A stretch of 64,000 nucleotides of DNA from Clostridiaceae bacterium (GTDB lineage: Bacteria; Bacillota; Clostridia; Lachnospirales; Lachnospiraceae). Positions 18,672 to 27,024 of the stretch are shown here, piece by piece (within the stretch, counting starts at the first letter, position 1; every line of letters starts with the position of its first letter). Where the stretch lies: the NCBI GenBank assembly GCA_910574345.1, contig CAJSZV010000023.1:1-64000 (forward strand), given 5' to 3'. The position numbers were made by a program, and so were the translations under genes. The notes below the pieces were generated by a model. It did no database searches. It was not told the DNA's origin and saw only the letters and a list, made by a program, of their open reading frames with translations.

Positions 18672-18722
18672 AAAAAACAGCTGCCATATCTCCCTGATGC
18701 TCTGATATGGCAGCTGCTTTTA
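18672..18722. terminator. Bidirectional terminator
   Basis: CAGCTGCCATATC (18678-18690) pairs perfectly with GATATGGCAGCTG (18704-18716). A T run follows on the plus strand and a matching A run precedes it, so it can end both the DUF885 gene and the leftward GerMN-type gene. Confidence 0.9.
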
Positions 18723-19403
18723 TTTACTCTCGCTCTCTAAAATCTCTTCCTCTTCAAAGGTCTTCTCGTCACCGTCGTCGGTTTCGATCTCAAATTCTCC
18801 TTCTTTCTCGTCATAATCATCGGTATAGGTCAGATAACCGTCTGTCATGCCGGCACCGTTATAGACCTCCTGATCAACAAGGATCTGGAACTTGTCCAGT
18901 TCATAGTTCTCGATAAAAGTGTTGGCGATGGCACCCAAAACCAGCTGTTCCTTGCCGGCATCAGCTGCAGGGGCCTGGGATAACTCGACGATCCCGATTC
19001 TCTCCGTGTTGTCTGCGCTCTGTGACTCTACGCCCGGACCTGTCATGCCGCCGCCTTCCACGGTAAATGAGAGAACTTCAACGCCTTCGCTGAGCACACC
19101 CTTTTTGGCAAGGCACTCTCCCAGAGTTTCTTCTGATAAAACTTCCACGTCTTCAACCTGACGAACCAGTCTGTTCCCTTCATCATTGACAGAGTAGACG
19201 AAGGCCATCTCAAAAACCGGAGCATTGGGATCTGCACGCTTCTCCACAACCTCCTGGGACTCCTTAACCATCTCCGGAGTCAGTCCCTCAGGATTGGAAT
19301 GTCCGGCTGCATTGGGAGCCGTCTCCGTAACCTGTGTCGGTGTACATGCCGCCAAAGAAATCGCCATCATAACACCTGCAAAACCCATACATAATCTTTT
19401 CAT
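18720..19403 (-). CDS. GerMN-type lipoprotein
   Basis: About 227 residues from the ATG at 19403. The signal peptide ends in the lipobox SLAAC. The middle and end match the GerMN fold (VEVLSFTVEG, LGAIANTFIENYELDKFQIL), found in germination and sporulation lipoproteins. The C-terminus is very acidic (EFEIETDDGDEKTFEEEE). AGGAGG lies 12 bases before this ATG; another ATG at 19415 directly abuts AGGAGG. It is downstream of a MarR regulator by 18 bases and shares its transcript. Confidence 0.75.
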   Translation of the reverse strand: MKRLCMGFAGVMMAISLAACTPTQVTETAPNAAGHSNPEGLTPEMVKESQEVVEKRADPNAPVFEMAFVYSVNDEGNRLVRQVEDVEVLSEETLGECLAKKGVLSEGVEVLSFTVEGGGMTGPGVESQSADNTERIGIVELSQAPAADAGKEQLVLGAIANTFIENYELDKFQILVDQEVYNGAGMTDGYLTYTDDYDEKEGEFEIETDDGDEKTFEEEEILESESK

Positions 19404-19421
19404 AATCCAATACATCCTCCT

Positions 19422-19865
19422 TTAGTAATCTTGCCAGCTTCGAAACCACCGGTTCAGCTTTGTCAGGGTTCTAACCAGCATCTCCATCTCTTCCTGGCCC
19501 AGCTCTGCTGAGACACTGTCAATCATAGCCTTATGAAATCTGGCATGATGTTCATAAGCTTTCCTTCCTTTGTCAGATAAAGAGATATACACTTCCCTGC
19601 GGTCTATGGTTCCCCGCCTGCGAACCACATATCCCTTCTTCACCAAACTGTTCATGGCTATGGTAAGCGTGCCCACAGTAACGGACAAAAGACGAGCTAT
19701 GGTAGACATATTCTTGGCTTCGCCAATACCGATGGCTTCGATTACATGCATATCATTGTTCGTCAGGTCCTTATATTCATCTGTGATAATCGCTTTCTGT
19801 TCGATATCCATAATATCCCGAAACAGATTCACCAGCACTTCATTCAATGTTTGGTACGTGTCCAC
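19422..19865 (-). CDS. MarR family transcriptional regulator
   Basis: About 147 residues. The winged helix is clear: DMHVIEAIG, STIARLLSVTVGTLTIAMN and the wing VVRRRGTIDRREVYISLS. The sequence is closest in feel to FabT-like MarR proteins. I prefer the GTG at 19865, with AGAGG seven bases upstream; an ATG at 19880 has no ribosome site. The transcript leader holds a CGGTT...AACCG hairpin. The downstream lipoprotein is the natural first target to test. Confidence 0.85.
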   Translation of the reverse strand: MDTYQTLNEVLVNLFRDIMDIEQKAIITDEYKDLTNNDMHVIEAIGIGEAKNMSTIARLLSVTVGTLTIAMNSLVKKGYVVRRRGTIDRREVYISLSDKGRKAYEHHARFHKAMIDSVSAELGQEEMEMLVRTLTKLNRWFRSWQDY

Positions 19866-19945
19866 AGTCTGTCCTCTCATCTGACGGTTTTCAGATAACC
19901 GCTTCAGCCAGCCCCCATGGAGCGGCATATTTCGGCGTGCTTTTT

Positions 19946-19974
19946 ATTATACATGATTTCTATAAACAGGGCAA
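19946..19974 (-). promoter_or_regulatory. Promoter of the MarR-lipoprotein pair
   Basis: On the minus strand TTGCCC (19969-19974), 17 bases, perfect TATAAT (19946-19951). The start near 19939 rules out codons further upstream. Confidence 0.7.
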
Positions 19975-20049
19975 CCATCTAATCCTTATAGTTTTCTTAA
20001 CAAATTTGGCAATTTTATGGGGAAATTCACGATTTTGGGTACAAAAAGG

Positions 20050-20574
20050 CTACATACTCCTCCCCAGCACCACACTCATAATAATCCCGGCAAAGGTGGC
20101 CAGAAGTGCTCCCGGCAGCGTATATCTGGTCTTTTTTATTCCTGCCGATACACAGTAGATGCTCATGGTGTAAAACACAGTCTCTGTACAGCTGAGCATC
20201 AGTGAAGTCATAAGCCCCAGCTCAGAATCCGGTCCGTACTCTTTAAACAGATCCAGAGCCAGGCCTGTAGCCGCACTGGATGAAAATAGTTTCACAAGGG
20301 CCACTGGCAGCAATTGAGACGGAAAGCCGGATTTCTGAGTCCACTGTCCTAAAGAAACAGCCAAGGCATCCAGAAACCCGGAGGCCCTCAGCACTCCCAC
20401 GCCTACCATCAGTCCTACCAGAGTAGGCATAATACCTGCAACGGTTCTGGCTCCCTCCTTTGCCCCTTTTACAAAATCATCATACACCGGCCTCTTCATT
20501 AAAAGACCAAATGAAACAATATAAAATATGGTCAGGGGGATAATATAATCGGACAAGTACAGGATTATTTTCAT
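20050..20574 (-). CDS. spmB: Spore maturation protein B
   Basis: 174 residues with four to five hydrophobic segments and the nucleoside-recognition (Gate) pattern: GAKEGARTVAGIMPTLVG, SSAATGLALDLF and SCTETVFYTMSIY. SpmA and SpmB act together in spore core dehydration. Here spmB has no spmA beside it; upstream is a divergent ArsC-like gene. This gene supports a spore-forming host. Confidence 0.92.
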   Translation of the reverse strand: MKIILYLSDYIIPLTIFYIVSFGLLMKRPVYDDFVKGAKEGARTVAGIMPTLVGLMVGVGVLRASGFLDALAVSLGQWTQKSGFPSQLLPVALVKLFSSSAATGLALDLFKEYGPDSELGLMTSLMLSCTETVFYTMSIYCVSAGIKKTRYTLPGALLATFAGIIMSVVLGRSM

Positions 20575-20703
20575 ATGTTTTTTCTCTTCTCTTCCATCTT
20601 TATAAATAAATATAGGAATGTTCTTTATTTTATTACTGTTTACCCCTTTTCAACTTCTGTTGTTTTGGGTAAAATAAAACCGATTTCTAAGGAGGATGTG
20701 AAT

Positions 20704-21060
20704 ATGAGTTTATTATTTATCCAGTATCCGCCCTGCTCCACCTGCAAAAAGGCAAAAGCATGGCTGGATCAAAATAATCAGGAGTACCAAAATCGTTCCA
20801 TCAAGGAACAAAACCCTGCAGCGGAGGAATTAAAAGCGTGGCACAAAAAAAGCGGCCTTCCCCTAAAGCGTTTTTTCAATACCAGCGGAGTCCTCTACAA
20901 AGAGATGGGGCTTAAGGACAAGCTTGCTTCCATGACCGAAGAAGAACAGTTTGCGCTGTTAGCCACAGACGGAATGCTTGTAAAACGTCCTCTGCTCATT
21001 GGGGACGATTTTGTTCTTGTTGGATTCAAAGATTCACAGTGGAAGGAGACTTTAACATGA
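20704..21060 (+). CDS. ArsC/Spx family thioredoxin-fold protein
   Basis: 118 residues. The N-terminal PPCSTCKKAKAWL has a CxxC of the ArsC/Spx/YffB type, followed by LKRFFNTSGVLYKE, typical of the arsenate-reductase-like family. Real arsenate reduction is not implied; many members have unknown substrates. AAGGAGG lies before the ATG at 20704. Its TGA overlaps the ATG of the siroheme reductase gene (ATGA), so the two are translationally coupled. Confidence 0.88.
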   Translation: MSLLFIQYPPCSTCKKAKAWLDQNNQEYQNRSIKEQNPAAEELKAWHKKSGLPLKRFFNTSGVLYKEMGLKDKLASMTEEEQFALLATDGMLVKRPLLIGDDFVLVGFKDSQWKETLT

Positions 21061-22607
21061 TAAAAACCGTAGACCCCCAGACCTGGAAACCTGACCTTTC
21101 CCTTTTTCGTGAAAAAACAAAGGCTTTTTATGCCGGGGAGATGGACAAAGGCGCTTACAAAAGTTTTTCCGGCTATTACGGAAGTTATGCCCAGCGGGGC
21201 GGCAAGACCAATATGCTGCGGCTGCGCATGCCCGCCGGGCAGGTAACAAAAGAACGGATGGCATTTACTGCCCATGTTGTAAAAAAATATAAGATTCCCA
21301 GAATTCACTTTACTACCTGCCAGACCATTCAGCTCCATGATTTAGGACCTGACGACGCCGGCGCCATTATGGAAGAGGCTTTAGATGCGGGAATCGTCAC
21401 TTTGGGCGGCGGCGGAGATTATCCCAGAAATGTCATGTGTTCTCCCTTGTCCGGCGTGGAAAAGGACGAGTATTTTGATGTGCTTCCCTGGGCTCTGGCT
21501 GCGGGAGAGTATCTTCTCACTTTCATCAAAGAGGAAAAAATGCCCCGGAAGCTGAAAGTAGGGTTCTCCAACTCTCCGAAGAATATGACCCATGCCACAT
21601 ACCGGGACTTAGGCTTTACAGCCCGCCCTGACGGGCTTTTTGACGTATACAGCGCCGGAGGACTTGGAAACCAGCCTCGTTTCGGCGTAAAGGTGACAGA
21701 AGGAATTAAGCCCGAAAACATTCTTTATTATATTAAGGCCATGTGGCTTACCTTCCGGGCTTACGGCAATTATCAGAACAGGGGAAGGGCCCGCACCCGG
21801 TTTATGCAGGAAACTTTAGGCGGACCTGAGGCTTATAAAAATGCTTATCTGGAAAAGCTTAAAGAGGTCATGGCATCAGGCGAGGATCTGACCATTCATC
21901 CTCATGTAATCTCCGTCGCCAAGGAAGGAGACGGCACATCCGTGGAAAACTTCCGCGCCCTGCCGCAAAAGCAGCCGGGGCTTTACACGGTAGTGTGGCA
22001 TCCCCTGGGAGGTATGGTATCTCCCCATGGGTTCTTTGCGGTGAATGATGCCCTCTCTTCCATTCCTAACGCCGAACTCCGTCTGGGACCTGACGAGACA
22101 GCCTATATGATCAATCTTACAGGTTCAGAAGCCATGAAACTTCTTGAACTGACAAAGGACAGTGCACAGACCGTATTTGAAACCTCGGTCAGCTGTATCG
22201 GAGCCAATACCTGTCAGCAGGGCATCCGGGATTCCCAGGGACTTCTGGATGCATGCATTCAGGCTGTCCGCGCCGCCAAAATTCCAAACGGAGCACTGCC
22301 CCAGATTCATATCTCCGGCTGCCCTTCTTCCTGCGGAACCCATCAAACCGGTGCCATAGGTTTTCGGGGCGGCGCAAAAAAAGTGGACGGAGTTCTTGAA
22401 CCTGCATTCAGTCTGTATGTAAATGGCAATGACTATCAAGGCCGGGAAGCCATGGGCCGTGAAGTGGGAGTTATGTTAGAAAAGGCCATTCCCGATTTTT
22501 TAGTAAAACTGGGAACAGCCGCGGCTGACAGCGGCATGGATTATGCGGCATGGAATAAGGCTGATTCCAATGCTCTGGATAAGATTGCGGAGGAATTCCT
22601 GGTGTAG
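21057..22607 (+). CDS. Siroheme-dependent nitrite/sulfite reductase
   Basis: 516 residues with the two-fold ferredoxin-like and siroheme domain pattern. The siroheme-[4Fe-4S] ligands are present: CIGANTC (C-x5-C) and SGCPSSCG (C-x3-C) near residues 380-430. The substrate-side arginine-rich stretch NQNRGRARTRFM type is visible near 235. Whether it reduces sulfite or nitrite cannot be decided. It overlaps the ArsC-like gene by four bases and ends before a clear terminator. The upstream thiol protein suggests a link to sulfur handling, which is inference. Confidence 0.85.
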   Translation: MIKTVDPQTWKPDLSLFREKTKAFYAGEMDKGAYKSFSGYYGSYAQRGGKTNMLRLRMPAGQVTKERMAFTAHVVKKYKIPRIHFTTCQTIQLHDLGPDDAGAIMEEALDAGIVTLGGGGDYPRNVMCSPLSGVEKDEYFDVLPWALAAGEYLLTFIKEEKMPRKLKVGFSNSPKNMTHATYRDLGFTARPDGLFDVYSAGGLGNQPRFGVKVTEGIKPENILYYIKAMWLTFRAYGNYQNRGRARTRFMQETLGGPEAYKNAYLEKLKEVMASGEDLTIHPHVISVAKEGDGTSVENFRALPQKQPGLYTVVWHPLGGMVSPHGFFAVNDALSSIPNAELRLGPDETAYMINLTGSEAMKLLELTKDSAQTVFETSVSCIGANTCQQGIRDSQGLLDACIQAVRAAKIPNGALPQIHISGCPSSCGTHQTGAIGFRGGAKKVDGVLEPAFSLYVNGNDYQGREAMGREVGVMLEKAIPDFLVKLGTAAADSGMDYAAWNKADSNALDKIAEEFLV

Positions 22608-22698
22608 CGTATCTATTTTATCATACCTCTCAAATTTATGAAGGAAGAGGGCGTACCATCTATGGAAGAATACAAAATACCCTCCTTCCGCAACCTGC

Positions 22699-22739
22699 AA
22701 AAGTCCGGAAAGCATCTATAAAGTACTCTCCGGACTTTT
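22699..22739. terminator. Bidirectional terminator
   Basis: AAAAGTCCGG (22699-22708) pairs with CCGGACTTTT (22730-22739), with an A run on one side and a T run on the other. It serves the siroheme reductase (plus) and the metallophosphoesterase (minus). Confidence 0.8.
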
Positions 22740-22749
22740 CCGTATCAGG

Positions 22750-23505
22750 TTACCATGCCGTAACTTCTATTACTCCCTCATTTTCTTTAAACACATACAT
22801 GACTGTCTCCACGCTCTTGTCCTCTTTCCACTCCACAATCTGAAACCCGGCGGGAATAAAGTCCAGATGGGGCGTTACAGCCATTCCGTTCACCACAGTC
22901 ATCCCTTTCCAGGTGATCTGCCTGGTATAACCCGTATGGAGATGTCCGCCAAGAATCAGTCCCACGGCCTTATTAAGCCTTTCCATCTGTGTCTGATCGT
23001 CAAATATCTCCGGCTGGTGGTGGAGGAGAAGGATTCCTTTCTTCCCCGGCTCCGCTTTTTTCAGAATCTCATCCACGTCGTCCGGATCCAGCCAGCAGTC
23101 ATTAAACCGCTTCCAGGAAGTCCTCTTACAGGAATTGATGCTGTATACAGGAATCGGGCACTGAGGCACCGCTCCGCCATAGAATCTCTCTATAAATTCT
23201 TCATATCCCTTAAATGTGGATTCTGCATCCGGCGTATCCGCGTCATGGTTTCCGCAGCAGAAAAACACTTGGCTTTTCTCAAGGCCCACTGCCTCCATAA
23301 GTTTCTGAAGATAATTCTCAACCCTTCGGTACTCTTCCTCTGCACCTTTCGTCACCAGATCCCCTGTGACGGCTATGATATCAATCTTCTGCCTGCCCTC
23401 TGTCACGGCTGCGACTTCCCGATACAGCCGTTCCCATACTTCCTTCTCCCTTTCCAATCCCTGCTTTCCGCCAGCGTGAAGATCGGTTATGTGTAAAATT
23501 CTCAT
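22750..23505 (-). CDS. Calcineurin-like metallophosphoesterase
   Basis: 251 residues from the ATG at 23505 (MRILHITDLHAG). Metal-binding motifs run in order: DLHAG, AVTGDLV, CCGNHDAD, LLHHQPE and GGHLHTGY. Substrate unknown. The reading frame is open to 23601, but the upstream part has no ribosome site and does not look like this family. Confidence 0.88.
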   Translation of the reverse strand: MRILHITDLHAGGKQGLEREKEVWERLYREVAAVTEGRQKIDIIAVTGDLVTKGAEEEYRRVENYLQKLMEAVGLEKSQVFFCCGNHDADTPDAESTFKGYEEFIERFYGGAVPQCPIPVYSINSCKRTSWKRFNDCWLDPDDVDEILKKAEPGKKGILLLHHQPEIFDDQTQMERLNKAVGLILGGHLHTGYTRQITWKGMTVVNGMAVTPHLDFIPAGFQIVEWKEDKSVETVMYVFKENEGVIEVTAW

Positions 23506-23639
23506 GCGCTCTTCCCGTCCTCTCCTCCAAGACATAGCCTGCCCTGCCGTGCAGTTTTCTGCACTGCACCCTCTGTGATTTACAAAGACAGTATAGCACA
23601 CTCCTCACTCCGGCGCCATGAAAAGAATGGGTTTTCTGA

Positions 23640-26198
23640 TCATGCTTTCTTATAGTAGGTATCCTTAAGGGGCATAGCCGTACGCAGCTTTCCGTCCAGA
23701 CGGTAATAAGCATGGGCGCAGGCAGCTCCCGTTGGAATCATACATAACTCCCCGCATCCCTTTGCGCCGAATGCCAGGGGGATTTTTCCCGGTCCCTGAA
23801 CCAGCTTCACTTCCAGTTCCGGCACATCTGTAGCCCGCATAAGACCTAAAGTGCCAAGCTTTGTCTTACAATAACCGTCCACGCATTTGAATTCTTCTGT
23901 CAGGGCATAACCAAGTCCCATAACCATTCCGCCTTCAATCTGCCCCTCCACGGACTGAATATTGACAGGAGTCCCCACATCATAGGCAGCCACCACTTTT
24001 TCTATCTTTCCGTTTTCGTCGGGAATCACCACCTGCACTCCGTAGCTGTAGCTTACATGGCGTACGGGAAACTCCTTTGTGGAGGTCAGACCGTCTGTCA
24101 TGGGATGATATTCGCCGTAATAATCTCTTCCCTCCAGTTGGGCCAAAGACAGCCCTCTATCTAAATCCGCCTTTAATTTTTCGGCTGCAATTCTTGTGGC
24201 TTCGCCTGTTACCACGGTCTGGCGGGATGCCGTGCTGGTTCCGGAATCCGGTGTCGCTGCCGTATCTGCATCTTCATGGACAACCAGGCCGGGATCAATC
24301 CCTGTGGCCTCACAGAGAATGGTTTTGCACATAATGGCGATTCCCTGTCCCATACAAGCCGCCGATGTCAGCACATGAACCTTTCCCTCTTTTACCAGGA
24401 GCCGGCACCGTCCGCTGTCAATGATTCCCACACCTTTTCCGCTGTTCTTCCATCCCAGGGCAATACCGGCATAGGGGCTGGCCTCATAGATCCCTTTCAC
24501 TGCTTCCAGACATTCCACAGCCCCTGTGCTTTCGTCTGCGATCTGCCCGTTGGGAAGAATCTGCCCCGGACGGATGGCGTTCCGATACCGAATCTCCCAC
24601 GGTGAAATCCCTGCTTTTTCCGCTAAAAGATTTAAATTCTGCTCCATGGCAAAGTTGCTCTGGGCGGCTCCGAATCCTCTGAAAGCGCCGGACACCATGT
24701 TGTTGGTGTAGACCGACATGCCCAGAATATCTACATTCTGATAATTGTAGGGGCCGGCTGCATGGGTACACGCCCGGTCTAACACCGGGCCGCCTAAGGA
24801 TGCGTAAGCGCCGGTGTCGGCAATAATAACCGCCTTCATTCCCGTAAGAATCCCGTTTTCGTCACAGGCAGTGGTGATCTCGATCTCCATAGGATGGCGC
24901 TTGGTGTGATAAGCCAAACTTTCCTGTCTTGTGAATTTGACCTTAACAGGCTTTTTCGTATACCATGCCATAAGGGCCGCATGGTGCTGGACGCTCATGT
25001 CCTCTTTTCCGCCGAATCCCCCGCCTACCAACATGGAATGGCAGTGCACCTTTTCTCTGGGTATTTTCAGCATCATAGCGATCTCCCGCTGTTCGTCATA
25101 CACGGACTGACCGCCTGTATACACTGCCAGGCCGTCCTCGCCTTCCGGCACCGCAACGGCGCACTCCGGTTCCATAAAAGCATGCTCCTGATGAGGTGTC
25201 TTATATTTCCTTGTGACCACATATTTGGAATTGGCGATGGCCGTCTTTACATCTCCGTTTACCAGGGTGGACTTGCTCATAATGTTTCCGTCCTCATGGA
25301 TAAGAGGAGCGTCGCCCCGCAAAGCGTCCTGGGGCGATGTGACAGGCGTCAGTTCCGTGTAATCCACCTCCACAAGAGAAACCACTTCCTCCAGGCTCTC
25401 CTTGCGGCTCACTGCCACCAGGGCAAGGCAGTCCCCTACATACCGGGTGATGCCGCCTTCGGGAATCATCACATCCCAGTCCTTTTTCATATGCCCGATT
25501 ACATTGTCCGGCACATCCTCTTTGAGAAGGATTCTGACACAGTCCGGATGAGCCAGGGCTTTGGCAATGTCAATTTTATTCACCCTTGCACGGGGATACC
25601 GGGAGCGGACCGCCTTTGCATAGAGCATTCCCGGAAATTCCAGATCGTCTGCATACTTGCCGGTTCCGTTTACCTTAGCCGCCGCGTCAGGCCGGTTAAA
25701 ATGTTCATTCATGTGAAGTTTTTTCGGTTCCTCCGGAATCTCCAGGGATTCCCGAAAATACTTTCCAGCCATAAGAATGGCTTCTTCAATCTTTTTATAA
25801 CCGGTGCAGCGGCAGATATTTCCCCTGATGGCCTTTTTTACATCAGACACAGAAGGGTCCGAATTCTTATCCAAAAGGGCCTTTGCGCAGATCACCATAC
25901 CGGGGATACAAAACCCGCACTGAACGGCGCCTGCTGCCCCAAAACAATATTCATAAACATCCCGCTCTCTCCGGCTTAAGCCTTCCACTGTGACAACAGC
26001 TTTTCCCACAAATTTAGACACTTTCTGAACGCAGGCTTTCACCGCCTTCCCGTCCACCAGAACCGTACAGGTTCCGCAGGCTCCCTCGCTGCATCCGTCT
26101 TTTGCAGAAGTAATCTTTAAATCATCTCTTAAAAAGGACAACAGCGTTTTATCTGTCTCTGAACGGACTATTTTTCCGTTTACGTTCAACTCGAACAT
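23640..26198 (-). CDS. xdhD: Molybdenum hydroxylase, selenium-dependent xanthine dehydrogenase type (XdhD-like)
   Basis: 852 residues. Residues 1-150 carry two [2Fe-2S] sites: Cys 36, 41, 44, 56 and Cys 94, 97, 129, 131. The rest is the molybdopterin subunit with VGGGFGGKED, AFRGFGAAQ and the catalytic-Glu region AKGCGELCMIP (Glu near 818). The FAD domain of classical xanthine dehydrogenase is absent. The family is thought to carry labile selenium on the Mo centre rather than selenocysteine; no in-frame TGA is needed here. It likely oxidises purines at the head of the pathway, with YgfK as a candidate electron partner. Confidence 0.9.
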   Translation of the reverse strand: MFELNVNGKIVRSETDKTLLSFLRDDLKITSAKDGCSEGACGTCTVLVDGKAVKACVQKVSKFVGKAVVTVEGLSRRERDVYEYCFGAAGAVQCGFCIPGMVICAKALLDKNSDPSVSDVKKAIRGNICRCTGYKKIEEAILMAGKYFRESLEIPEEPKKLHMNEHFNRPDAAAKVNGTGKYADDLEFPGMLYAKAVRSRYPRARVNKIDIAKALAHPDCVRILLKEDVPDNVIGHMKKDWDVMIPEGGITRYVGDCLALVAVSRKESLEEVVSLVEVDYTELTPVTSPQDALRGDAPLIHEDGNIMSKSTLVNGDVKTAIANSKYVVTRKYKTPHQEHAFMEPECAVAVPEGEDGLAVYTGGQSVYDEQREIAMMLKIPREKVHCHSMLVGGGFGGKEDMSVQHHAALMAWYTKKPVKVKFTRQESLAYHTKRHPMEIEITTACDENGILTGMKAVIIADTGAYASLGGPVLDRACTHAAGPYNYQNVDILGMSVYTNNMVSGAFRGFGAAQSNFAMEQNLNLLAEKAGISPWEIRYRNAIRPGQILPNGQIADESTGAVECLEAVKGIYEASPYAGIALGWKNSGKGVGIIDSGRCRLLVKEGKVHVLTSAACMGQGIAIMCKTILCEATGIDPGLVVHEDADTAATPDSGTSTASRQTVVTGEATRIAAEKLKADLDRGLSLAQLEGRDYYGEYHPMTDGLTSTKEFPVRHVSYSYGVQVVIPDENGKIEKVVAAYDVGTPVNIQSVEGQIEGGMVMGLGYALTEEFKCVDGYCKTKLGTLGLMRATDVPELEVKLVQGPGKIPLAFGAKGCGELCMIPTGAACAHAYYRLDGKLRTAMPLKDTYYKKA

Positions 26199-26255
26199 AT
26201 TTCTATCCTCCTTGATTTAAAAACCTTATTACTATAATAATTTTTTATTCTATTC

Positions 26256-26284
26256 TTGAAATTTTTAAACATTCATGAGATACT
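26256..26284 (+). promoter_or_regulatory. Promoter of the YheO-type regulator
   Basis: TTGAAA (26256-26261), 17 bases, GATACT (26279-26284). It lies in the 139-base region divergent from xdhD. A TATAGT box for xdhD is visible on the other strand at 26231-26236 without a good -35, which would suit an activated promoter. Confidence 0.55.
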
Positions 26285-26337
26285 ATTTTTATAAACTGCA
26301 CATCCGGGTCTGAAAACCCCCAGAAAGGAAAATTTCT

Positions 26338-27024
26338 ATGATCTCATCCAGACTTCACCAATATATCCTTCTTGTTGATTTTCTCGGCAAAGCCCTTGGG
26401 CCGGACTATGAGATTGTTCTCCATGACATTACCTCAGAGCCCAGCAAGGTCATTGCCATCGCCAACAGCCACATCAGTGACCGGACAGTAGGAAGCCCCA
26501 CTACCAACGCGGCCCTGCAGATGCCTGCCGCCAACTCCTACAAGACCAACGACTTTTTATGTAATTATCAGGTATCCACGGAAGACGGGCGGATTCTTCG
26601 GGCCTCTACCATGTTCATCAAAGACGATGAGGGCAACCCCATCGGACTTCTGGGCATCAATTTTGATGACAGCTCATATAAAGATTTCTGCAAAAAACTG
26701 CTGTCCGCCATTCACCCGGAAGATTTCCTAAAAGCCAACCCGTCCCTGACCCTTTCGCCATCAGACACGGCTCCCCAGCCTGATTCCCTTGCCGATGATT
26801 TCTCTATGGATATCTCCACATTGATGCAGAAATCCTTTGACAGCGTCACGGCGTCTCTTGCCACTCCCATGGAACGCCTGAATCAGCAGGAAAAACGGGA
26901 GATCGTTCAAAAACTTCAGGAGAGGGGCGTGTTCAAATTAAAGGGGGGAATCTCCTTTGTGGCCAAGCGCCTGTCCTGCTCCGCCGCAACGGTCTACCGC
27001 TACTTAGGCGAACTGGAAAATTAA
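26338..27024 (+). CDS. YheO/DauR-type PAS and HTH transcriptional regulator
   Basis: 228 residues. The N-terminal YheO-like PAS domain (about 1-115) shows LGPDYEIVLHDI, NSHISDRTVG and GLLGINFDDS. A C-terminal helix-turn-helix (about 185-228) reads RGVFKLKGGISFVAKRLSCS and AATVYRYL. Relatives regulate amino acid or purine catabolism. Placed inside the purine cluster and divergent from xdhD, it is the obvious local regulator. Its TAA shares the palindromic TTAA (27021-27024) with the convergent hyuA stop. Confidence 0.87.
   Translation: MISSRLHQYILLVDFLGKALGPDYEIVLHDITSEPSKVIAIANSHISDRTVGSPTTNAALQMPAANSYKTNDFLCNYQVSTEDGRILRASTMFIKDDEGNPIGLLGINFDDSSYKDFCKKLLSAIHPEDFLKANPSLTLSPSDTAPQPDSLADDFSMDISTLMQKSFDSVTASLATPMERLNQQEKREIVQKLQERGVFKLKGGISFVAKRLSCSAATVYRYLGELEN

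Noticed and set aside
23506-23601. N-terminal extension of the metallophosphoesterase
   Set aside because: No signal peptide or ribosome site, and family proteins start at MRILHITDLHAG.
23640-26198. Selenocysteine in the xanthine dehydrogenase
   Set aside because: The frame has no internal TGA; in this family selenium is a labile cofactor on the Mo centre.
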